The translations under genes and the position numbers were made by a program. Shown piece by piece: positions 55,868 through 64,000 of a stretch of 64,000 bases of DNA (within the stretch, counting starts at the first letter, position 1; every line of letters starts with the position of its first letter). This DNA is from Globodera rostochiensis (lineage: Eukaryota; Nematoda; Chromadorea; Rhabditida; Heteroderidae). The notes beneath the pieces were generated by a model that saw nothing but the letters and a program-made list of their open reading frames with translations, had not been told where the DNA came from and did not search any database. The stretch spans positions 496,001 to 560,000 of the forward strand of contig JAEVLN010000013.1 in assembly GCA_018350325.1 (NCBI GenBank), given 5' to 3'.

Positions 55868-56090
55868 GGGGCATGTGTGGGGTCGGCGGTGCTGATAGGC
55901 GCCGCCGAGAAAATTTTGAATTTTTTACTTAATTTGTTAAGAGATTTGCAACCAAAATTTTAAAAATGCGACAATATTTTTGAGGCTTTTTAGAATGGGA
56001 GAGGTCCCGGCGGTGCCGACAGGCGCCGCCGGGAAAATTTTTGAGTTTTTTGATGTAATTTGTTAAGAAATTGTTCCAAATTTGGCGAAA
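55868..56090. repeat. Tandem pair of GC-hairpin repeats
   Basis: Hairpins at about 55,872 (cggcggtgctgataggcgcc) and 55,999 (cggcggtgccgacaggcgcc) are 127 bp apart in the same orientation, each followed by the AT-rich core. This is the clearest view of the repeat unit. Confidence 0.8.
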
Positions 56091-56708
56091 TGTTTACAAA
56101 TTTTTAAAATATTCCAATAAATTGAGAGAAAGTCCATTCAATACTAAACCGTGGAAAATAACCCACAAAACATGGTAAATCCCACGTTTCCGGGGCAAAA
56201 TGCTTTACCTAGAAAACATGCATTAAAAAAAAATATTTCCCGTTGGGGCCGCAATGATTGCCGACTATCCGTTAATAGAACAGCTTTTAAGCCTATGCCT
56301 GAGCTTATGGCCTAAACTCGTTTAGACTTTTGCAATTAAAAGTGCTAACGGCGCCATGGCACGGCGCTAAAACGGCCGCGCCAAACTGTCCCCGACCGAA
56401 TTCCAGGGATCCTAATTCTCTACACCATGAATATTTAATTTGAGCATAATTTAAATGAGAGCCTGATCATAAATATTTCTGAAATTATGCTCCGAGCTCG
56501 AACACTCAAAATGTTTTTCATCATAAATACCACAATTTTTTCCAAAATCGATTCAATACGGACCAGACACATTAAAGTAAAAGATAATCAAGCCATCAAC
56601 ATTCTTAAACAAAAAAAATCAAACTTCTACAAAAAAAATTTTAATAAAATCCGATCTGCAACAAAAACATCTTCGCGTTGAGTCTAAGCGCATTAAATGC
56701 GTCTATTT

Positions 56709-57899
56709 TTAAAGGTTCTTAATTTCTTCTGTGAATTTAGCTTTCCATTTACAAAGATTGCTTTTTGTGATTCCCAACAAATCAGCAATGGCACAATCAG
56801 TCATTTTTGGATTCTTTCTTTTTATTTCGGCATATTTCTTCAAAATCCCAATTTTTGTTGCATTATTTTTATTGCTGACAGAAAGGCCAAATTTCCCCTT
56901 CCATTTATAAATAGTTTTTCTACAAACGCCCAATTTTTTTGCAATTTTATCATCGAGTTCATGTTTTGAACTGTTTTTGAGTTTTGCCTTTTTACATTTA
57001 CCTTTTATTTCATCAAATTGTTTCAAAATTTCACATTTTTCGAACTCAGAAAACTTTGTTTTAAACTTTGTTTCTTGGTTTAGACCAAATTTTTTGATCC
57101 ATTTATAAATTGTTGTGCGGCAAACACCCAAACTATTGGATATTTTTGCCTCAATTTGAGCCCATTCTTTTGCGTTTCCCTTTTGCCTATAACCGTTTTT
57201 CATTTGACGGAATTTCTGAATTATTTCACGTTTTTGCTGATCGGATTTAATTTGATCACATTCATTTGAATCATTTTGCTGTTCATCATCACTCTCATCT
57301 TGATCAGTTGAGTTATTTTGATCAGACAAATGTTTAGCGTCCTTAGAATTGTCCTGATCAAGATCATCCGATGATTCATGTTTGATTTTAATTGTTCCTG
57401 AATGTTATATTTTAAAAAAAATTTGATATTTTGAATAATTTCGATCTTATGAACATATAACCAATTTTGTTTGTTTCATAACATTTATTTTTTATTGAAT
57501 GTTTTGTTATTGAAATTATTTATTCCTTTTGGAAATTTTAAATTATTTTCTCTATCATGAAGAGGCTACCTTCCACTTTAACTGCTCCATAATGTGGTTC
57601 ATGCTCAACTTTTATGACTCCTTTTAGTGCAGATTTGTCCTGCCATCTTTCATCAAATTGCTCTTCGTGCGGTTCAACCTTAAATTAGTTAATTTAATTC
57701 CCTGATTAAAAAGCAAAATCCATAAATAAAAACAAAATTCTGGGGAAATTATATGACAAACTTTGATTTTTGGCTGAAATTTAATCGGATTGTTGTTTGT
57801 TTGAGGCTCCGGTTGATTTGTCTCCCAAAGTTCGTCAAATAAATCATTTGGAAAGGTAAAAACATAATTTATCAAACAAAAATAAATTATTTTATTCAT
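56709..57899 (-). CDS. Predicted secreted tandem-HTH protein, intact, 311 aa
   Basis: Exons 57,899-57,762, 57,678-57,570 and 57,397-56,709 join in phases 0 and 1 and are open throughout. The start at 57,899 aligns with the ATG of the relatives. An upstream ATG at 57,926 would add nine residues, but it lies in the shared 5' flank. Exon 1 is 12 bases shorter than in the others, which shortens the signal-like segment (MNKIIYFCLINYVFTFPNDL), so export is less certain here. The linker (HESSDDLDQDNSKDAKHLSD) is acidic. Three HTH-type modules follow (about residues 130-185, 190-250 and 255-311). Isolated changes (KNNATKIGILKKY lacks the usual Ser-Asp) fall between modules. Function is unknown, as for the family. 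Confidence 0.8.
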
Positions 57900-58130
57900 A
57901 ATGAAATTTATCTTAATAAAAAGCATTCTCTTAATATTATAATTTAATTATTTAAGATCAGGAAAATATTTCACATCTTTAGGAATTGCTCATCTTAAAA
58001 TTAAAGTAAAATAAAACGTTGCTAGTTTCTTACATGCGAAGAATACACCCGTCAACTGATGAAATATAAAATATAATACAATCAATTTCCTTTTCTAATG
58101 GTATTGATTTGTTGGCAATTAAATTACAAA
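57900..58130 (-). promoter_or_regulatory. Conserved upstream region of three-exon HTH genes
   Basis: The sequence matches the flanks of 4,094 and 6,902 for about 200 bp (gatcaggaaaatatttcaca, aaacgttgctagtttcttac). The match ends near 58,130. It could be promoter or simply part of the duplicated unit. Confidence 0.45.
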
Positions 58131-58149
58131 AAAACTATTCGAAAATTTT

Positions 58150-58320
58150 TAACTGGAATAAAGAGTTTGAACTAAGTCAAAAATTACAGATAAAGAAAGT
58201 ATGGGTAAACTAAAGAAATATTGTGAAATTTAAAGCAACTATTCAAAAATGATCGATTCTGAAATCGCTGAAAAGTTTAATATTGGAGGAAGCACGAATT
58301 TTCTAAAAAATGAATGATTA
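58150..58320 (+). pseudogene. Isolated HTH-module fragment
   Basis: On the plus strand, NWNKEFELSQKLQIK and, in another frame, KLKKYCEI...SEIAEKFNIGGST match the second module of the single-exon subfamily. Stops and frameshifts interrupt it. It points the opposite way to the neighbouring gene. Confidence 0.6.
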
Positions 58321-58773
58321 ACGCACCTTTTACAAAATGGATTTTTTGTTTTTTAAATTATTTTTAAAGCAATTTAATTTTTCTGAATTTATTCTAATTC
58401 TAACATGGAACTCGCGACTAAGCCAGCCCGTGTTTTTTAATCCCGGGCAATGTCGTACCGGACCACATAAATCCAATTTTGCAAATAAATTTTTATAAAA
58501 TACTATTTTTTATCAATCCCATGTTTCATCAACCATCAATATATGTATTACCATTTTGGTATTTTGAATATTGAAATATGCTAAATTATTATTACATTTT
58601 TTATTTTGTATTTGTTGGCAGAATATAAGTGAAGTGTATTAAAATTTTTATCACCTATTCCCATCTCATAAACGAGCGAACTTTCTTTATTAATTAGGAT
58701 GGATAGTTAATTTATTATAAAAGTTAAAAATGGGATTCTTTTATTTGTCCTTTAAATTTTTGGAAATATTTGA
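58321..58773. other. Intergenic, nothing supported
   Basis: AT-rich DNA between the HTH fragment and the 3' end of the GSS-like gene. The line gtcgtaccggacc at about 58,452 resembles 9,920 and is probably repeat-derived. Confidence 0.5.
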
Positions 58774-61700
58774 TCAAATCCCATTCGAATTTGCTTCCAA
58801 CATTTCGGCTGCAGGGAAAAGCAGTGCCGAGTCGACTGTGCCACCGCCGGAACCTACTCCACCCTGATTCACTTTTGAGGGCTTAAAAAGAATTAATTAA
58901 AATTTAAATTTGGTTTTTCATTTTACCGTAAAATCTTTCACAATTTAATAAGCTTACCTTGGTTCGGATGGTGTGCCCATCTACAGAATTGTGCAGAATT
59001 TGACCGCTCGATTGGTTTCCGATCAGTGATGCGTAAATGCCTATTTCGCTCACAACATCTTCAATTTGTGCCGACTTCATTTGTCGCATCATATAGTTCT
59101 GCAAAAAAAAAATCACAATTAAAAATTAGGCAATTGTTGAAAAATCAAAATTAAAACCTCCAAAATAAATCCTGGAAATTTACAAAAATCTGTGATTTTA
59201 ATTTGATTTTTGGATTGAAGTTTGTTAAGAAAAATGTCCAAAAACTGCATCGCGGAAGGGCGAAAAAGATAAGAAAAATGAGAAAAAAAAATCAAATTTT
59301 TGGGATTTTGAAATTTTTGGACTTTCGGACATTTTTGGGTCCGGAATTCCGGATTCCGGACTTTTTTGGCATCCGGTTACACCCTTGAAACACACAATAC
59401 TTTCTTCACCTTGACCACCAACGGATTGATTCGTTGCTGAAGAATGTAGGCGGCCCTGTCCTGCTTGCTCAGCTTTTGCAACATCTCCGCCACATCTTCG
59501 TCAAAGAAGTTGCCGATGCCGGCCTCCAACTGCGACTTCAGCACATAATTGTGGGGCGATCGGATTGCTGCCTCAAAAGGACGGAAACATTTTGAAATGA
59601 TTTTAAACATTGAATTAAAATTATAAATAAAATTTTAGAATTAATTATTTTATTTCATTTTTTAATAAAAGTTTTTGCATTAAGCACCTCAATGACATCT
59701 TTAGTCTCTTTGTCGTCCTCTTCCAGGCCCCAGAGTCCTGTGAAAGTACAGCGCAGTTGGGCCACAAGCTTTGCATTGTTTGGAATGAAGCGTTCCAACA
59801 TTCCCGGCTTGGCCAAAACCTAAAATTTCAAAATTCGTTAAATTAGGTAAACCAAAGCACGAGTTGATCACGCTCAATCAAATCCAAAATCTCGATCGAG
59901 ACAACTTCTTGGTTATATCACCGAAAAACATAATCTAACTAGAGATTGGAAAGGAAACATGGACCCCAAACAAAATTTGTACAAAAGTTTTCGTTTTGTA
60001 CAAAAAACCCTAAAAATTTTTGGGTTTTGGGACCGGTCTCTCAAACTAGAGATCAGAATTTTCAAATGACACGGGTTACAGGCCATGGGGTCCGTAAAAC
60101 CCCGTACGGACCCCGGCCCGTGTCCGATCTCTAACCTAAACTGTACCTGTTGAATTTTTTTGGTACAGCCGAGCTGAAGACGAATGTTTGGAGACAAAAT
60201 GGCTGTTGATCGCTCCATCATTGTCCGTGCTGTCCATTCGCGTTCCGTCGGAAATTCGTCGGGTATATTGCCGTCCGTAATTTGCACCAACGCCACCCGC
60301 TTGTCGCCGTCTATATACAGCGAAAAGTCACCATTTTCATCGAGAGACATTCTTAAATTGGTAGCAAAACAATTTAAAAAATAATATTTGAGATTTAGAT
60401 AAGTTTTCTGTACCAGAAATTATTTGAAATGTCACCAATTTTACCCCAAACTTTCCGAAATTTTGGACCTCCCAAACTCAGACTTTTATGGTCAGGGTTT
60501 TCGACAAGCCCCAAATTTTTTTTTGAAATTTTTTCGGGGTGGAAAAAACCCCTTACCCCGACACGAGGTTAACCCACGCCGAGTTGACGCGGGTTGGTTT
60601 TTCATATTTAGTCAAACTCAACCTTTTTGATGCCTCGACAAAAGTCAACGACAACACCTTCACAAGATGGCCATCCTGTTTGCCCAACTTTTCCACTTCA
60701 AACTGAATAAACTGAAGCTGCTCAAAACGCAAGATGTTCGGCGTGTCCAAGAAAAGTAGAATGGCCTTTGGGTCGCCAAAGAGTTTCCTTTTAATAAAAT
60801 AAAAATAAAATAAATATATATATAATCACATCATTCATTAATATTTGAAAAACATTTGTTTTTGTGCCAATCAGATTATAAATAAACATTGGTCTATAAT
60901 AAAATTTACCATTTTGTTTTAAATTTTAGGGTTTTTGAATCGATATAAGCAATTTTTTTTGATCACCATGTCTGGTAGAGTGAGTAAGCCATTTTTTGTC
61001 GTGTTTGATCCACTGGCGCATACGCATTGGCCAACATGGCCAGCTGTCCTTCGCGCACAATCGCCACCTTGTCCAACGTTTTGCGATGCAATTTTGAAAC
61101 GCCGGTGGCAAAACCGGGGCCCCCGAGCGGACCAATGTTGACTTCGACCTGATTTTATTTAAAAAATTATTTTGTAATATATGCCCAAAATTGTTTGGTT
61201 ACCTGTTTGAGTGCCAATGTGCCGTCCGACGGCTCCAAATGTACCATATAATCCGAGCGCTGCAGTTGCACCGCCAACGGTTGGTGAACACCTTCCTCAT
61301 GGACCATTTTTGCGATTTGCACAAATCGTGCCATGAACGGATCACCTTTAATTTAATATTAACAAAAATTTAAATTCTAAATAGGTTTTAATTTCAAATT
61401 TAAGTTATTGTACCCACTTTTGATCACATCCTTGAATGAGTCCATCAAAAATTCGTGATCCGATGCAATGCGAAAATACAGCTCGTTGAGCTGTTGCTGA
61501 ACATCTACAGCCTGCTCGTACAGTTCCCGCGGAAATGGTGAAGGCAACAAGGTGATCGGTGGTGGCACGGCACAAATGTTCGAAAATTTTCCCTCCGGCT
61601 GGTCCGGCATCGGTGCTACTAGTCCTTGAGGCAAATTGTGTGCATTCATTATTAATATTCAAAGCGATATGTACTGACTGATTAGAAATGATCAATCCCC

Positions 61701-61942
61701 AAAAAAAATTACGAACCGATAGAATGGGCATAATCAATGACATATTGTTCCATATTGTACAGCTCCTGCTTGTCACGGATTGCCTCCAGCACGTACTGCT
61801 TCGCGTCGTTGGAACCATCCGTTTGGGCTACGGTGTTCAACGGCTTGACCAGCTTCGTGCCATTTTGGTCAATGCCATTTTTGGCAGCATGAACACCGTT
61901 GCTCTCCGCATGATGAACGTTTCCATTCATAATTGTAGCCAT
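58774..61942 (-). CDS. Glutathione-synthetase-like protein, ten exons, 550 aa
   Basis: Exons (minus): 61,942-61,717; 61,624-61,418; 61,345-61,203; 61,148-60,967; 60,787-60,623; 60,351-60,147; 59,819-59,688; 59,571-59,410; 59,098-58,958; 58,863-58,774. All phases agree. Eukaryotic GSS joins gamma-glutamylcysteine and glycine with ATP. Family landmarks in order: LPSPFPRELYEQAVDVQQQL; the RSDYM substrate motif, then LALKQVEVN (Mg-binding Glu and Asn kept); SLYQTWKLFGDPKAILLF; LGCTKKIQQVLAKPGMLERF; ISELGI-type SEIGIYASL; and a short glycine-rich tail. The ATP-binding loop is changed: the usual REGGGNN is LEAGIGNF, so two glycines of the triad are lost. There is an extra N-terminal stretch of about 70 residues and no clear signal peptide. 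In cyst nematodes, GSS-like genes have multiplied and some act as effectors, and the altered loop suggests this copy is not a standard enzyme. Confidence 0.85.
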
Positions 61943-61946
61943 TGTG

Positions 61947-62345
61947 GATACTGTAGATGAAAAGCGGATGGAAATCGCTAAGAGTGGGTTACGGTAGTGT
62001 GAACTGTTTTAGTATTTAAACGTTAGTAGAAACAATGAGTGTGTGATATACTGTAGATGAAAAGCGGGTGGGAATCGGTAAAAAATGATTACGGTAGTGT
62101 AAAACAGTATTAGTGTTTAAACGTTAGTAGAAACAATGAGTGTGTGATATACTGTAGATGAAAAGCGGGTGGGAATCGGTAAGAAATGATTACGGTAGTG
62201 TAAAACCGTATTAGTGTTTAAACGTTAGTAGAAACAATGAGTGTGTGATATACAGTAGGCGAAAAGCGGATGGAAATCGGTAAGAGAGGATTACGGTAGT
62301 GTAAACGTTTAGTATTTAAACGTTGGTGGAAACAATGCGTTATGG
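61947..62345. repeat. Four 101-bp tandem repeats upstream of the GSS-like gene
   Basis: Copies start at about 61,947, 62,045, 62,146 and 62,247. Each holds tactgtagatgaaaagcgg, attacggtagtgtaaa and tttaaacgttagtagaaaca. The inner two are almost identical and the outer two differ at 10-15 positions. The first copy begins five bases upstream of the GSS-like start codon, so the array occupies the promoter/5'UTR position. Confidence 0.9.
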
Positions 62346-63200
62346 TTGGTATTGAAATAAAAATGGTTTCACTTTTCGATCTTATTTTATTCCATTTTCC
62401 CAATGGCAACGAAAGATAAAGTGATGGAAAACTAAAAATCGACAAACAATTGGGTGCCAGATGGTGTCAACCAACCCCTTCGGGGGTTATCTGATAATTG
62501 GTTCCAACTCTCCAATCTCAATAATCGGTTCACTATTTTATTTATGAGAGGGTTGTCCGGTCTTTTTCAACCCGATGCCCGAACCTGACGCTGCATTTGT
62601 CAATCGAAAATTGATTTATGTAGGAACACAATAGTAAGTTCAAAAAAAATTTGACAATTGAATTTATCAACCACTTTTATTTTTCTCCTATAAATTTGCA
62701 CACCATTTTTATTCTTTCCGTTTAACGATATGGGACTATCAAACAGTGAAAATGGGGCGATTATTTGTGGCAGGGTAAATAAATAAAGACAACGTTTTGT
62801 ATGCCTAACAAATTTTGAGGAATTAAGACCAAAGTTCAATGCACTCAAAACTTTCATCGAAAAATTTGATCAAGAAAATGGTAAAACTGATCATCCAGAG
62901 AAAATCATTTTGAGATTTCGAATTTTAATTAAATTACTTAACTTTCATTGTATATAATTTTGATTTATTTCATTCAATAATGCGTCCTAATTTCAGTAGA
63001 AGCATCAAAAACTCGCTCAATCTTAATACCGGCTTTTTACAAATTGCCAAAAGCTGTCGCCCAAATTTTGCCTCGAGCATATTAATCAAACAAACAAACA
63101 AAAAAATTGAAAAGATTGTTCTTGCACTCACAAAACTAAGCTTTGGGACTTTGCTTTTAAAGCTTTTCCTGCCAGCATCATGGTGATGAAAAATTGATAA
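62346..63200. other. Intergenic, nothing supported
   Basis: AT-rich DNA with short unsupported ORFs. Around 62,460-62,600 it has a short gttttt/cccgatgcccgaacctg line similar to other repeat blocks. Confidence 0.45.
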
Positions 63201-63655
63201 GGCCCCAAGAATCATTCGTTGATTGAGGGTGGAATGGCGCTGGTTATAATTACCCATTCTCGCAAAGCGAAAGATAAACGGCATCGACGAAATTGGTGCG
63301 AAGAATTTGGCCAAACTGTCCACGAAATTTGTGCTTTGTGGATCAGTCCAAAAATATCCGCCGCCGGCATCGCTGGCATTACACTTCCGCCCACCACAAT
63401 GCGTCCATCGGAATGGTATACATTTAAGACCATTTTTACCATTCTTGCTTTCATATCAGCGACTGTTTTTGAATGAGGCCATGGGCATGTGAATTTCCGC
63501 GGAAAATTGGAAAAATGTAAATATAAAAAAGAAAATAATAAAAATTTAAAACTGGGATTGATGTTAGAGTCAAATGTTGTGGCATAGTAGGACTGTTGAA
63601 GGCTTCAAGTGATTTTGAATTAATAGCATCCGACATGCCCAAACCACCAATAGAG
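63130..63655 (-). CDS. Unidentified coding fragment, probably multi-exon
   Basis: An acceptor AAACAG at about 63,470 is followed by ADMKARMVKMVLNVYHSDGR and SVMPAMPAADIFGLIHKAQI. The adjacent frame then continues VDSLAKFFAPISSMPFIFRF and GNYNQRHSTLNQRMILGALS. The two parts overlap by a one-base frame difference near 63,330, so either a frameshift or an unseen short intron lies there. A possible upstream exon reads MSDAINSKSLEAFNSPTMPQ (63,632 down). The composition looks truly protein-coding, but I recognise no family. It could be a decayed gene. Confidence 0.35.
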
Positions 63656-63661
63656 TAAAAA

Positions 63662-63740
63662 GTAGGGTAGTACGGGACCGGAACTTTTGGGGAAACCCGG
63701 GAGGGACTAAGGAACAAAAAAAAAGAAAAAAAAATGATTG
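63662..63740. repeat. Partial accgggac-family element
   Basis: The line tagggtagtacgggaccgga resembles the left end of the MITE at 17,350-17,519, followed by related accgggga units. The right end is missing. Confidence 0.5.
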
Positions 63741-63824
63741 GTAAAAAACCGGGGAGTTTTGAAGGAATTTTGAAAACCGTGACCAAAATTTCAGTATTAA
63801 AACGGAAAAGAATATCATTAAATT

Positions 63825-63955
63825 CAAAAAAATTTCCCCACCGGACTTCGAAAAAATTACTGAATTTTAAGTTGCAAATCTCTTAACAAATTGAGTCAAA
63901 AAATTCTAATTTTTGTTCTCGGCGAGGCATTCGGCACCACCGACCCCTTCCTTGA
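63825..63955. repeat. GC-hairpin interspersed repeat, reverse orientation
   Basis: It reads tccccaccggacttcg, then gttgcaaatctcttaacaaa and ttgagtcaaaa, and ends with a degenerate hairpin (tcggcgaggcattcggcacc). It matches the copy at 43,490-43,625. Confidence 0.7.
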
Positions 63956-64000
63956 TCACATCCTTTTGCTTTTTACTTCAATTTTCTTAACAAAGATTGC

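Larger units (their letters stand above)
54791..56480. other. Repeat-rich intergenic region
   Basis: It holds a block of cggtatt/aataccg units (55,065-55,325), a double GC-hairpin repeat (55,868-56,090) and AT-rich DNA. No gene is supported. Confidence 0.55.

Overview
The window reads as genomic DNA of a plant-parasitic cyst-type nematode (Globodera/Heterodera group). Genes have many short, AT-rich, GT-AG introns, and the background is AT-rich and full of small non-autonomous DNA transposons. The organism call rests on a nematode-like Girdin/Daple gene and a divergent glutathione-synthetase-like gene, a family known to be expanded in cyst nematodes. Species cannot be fixed without a database search.

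Layout. (1) 0.3-8.2 kb and 41.3-58.3 kb hold a dispersed and partly tandem family of genes for predicted secreted proteins. Each has an N-terminal signal-like segment, an acidic Asp/Glu-rich linker and three to five tandem ~55-60-residue helix-turn-helix (HTH) modules. I find four loci with intact reading frames (2,656-4,094 minus; 45,082-46,431 minus; 53,436-54,626 minus; 56,709-57,899 minus), four damaged ones (307-1,526 plus; 6,902-8,189 plus; 41,350-42,573 minus; about 49,110-49,773 minus) and several fragments. Two subfamilies occur: one with three exons, one with a single exon. (2) 8.35-10.46 kb is a nest of terminal-inverted-repeat elements. (3) 10.76-13.49 kb (minus) is a three-exon gene for an unrecognised secreted, helical 440-residue protein. 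Its large intron carries nested transposons. (4) 13.8-14.9 kb has two weak small-gene candidates on the minus strand. (5) 15-21.6 kb is mostly without supported genes. (6) 21,663-40,139 (plus) is one large gene, the Girdin/Daple (CCDC88) orthologue. It has a Hook-type N-terminus, a long coiled coil, and a serine/proline-rich tail ending in the Gly-Cys-Val PDZ-binding motif known from Daple. (7) 46.7-47.5 kb is a GC-rich minisatellite. (8) 58,774-61,942 (minus) is a ten-exon glutathione-synthetase-like gene whose ATP-loop glycines are altered, with four 101-bp tandem repeats just upstream of its start. (9) 63.2-63.8 kb (minus) holds an unidentified coding fragment.

How it fits together. Two housekeeping-type blocks (Girdin/Daple and the GSS-like gene) are embedded in an accessory landscape. 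There, the HTH family has expanded by segmental duplication (one ~3.7-kb-offset duplication carries flanking DNA from just downstream of the Girdin/Daple gene), and copies have decayed by small indels. The most interesting candidate system is the secreted tandem-HTH family: proteins that look exported yet consist of repeated DNA-binding-like modules. That function is inference. All exon boundaries were read by eye from splice consensus and phase.
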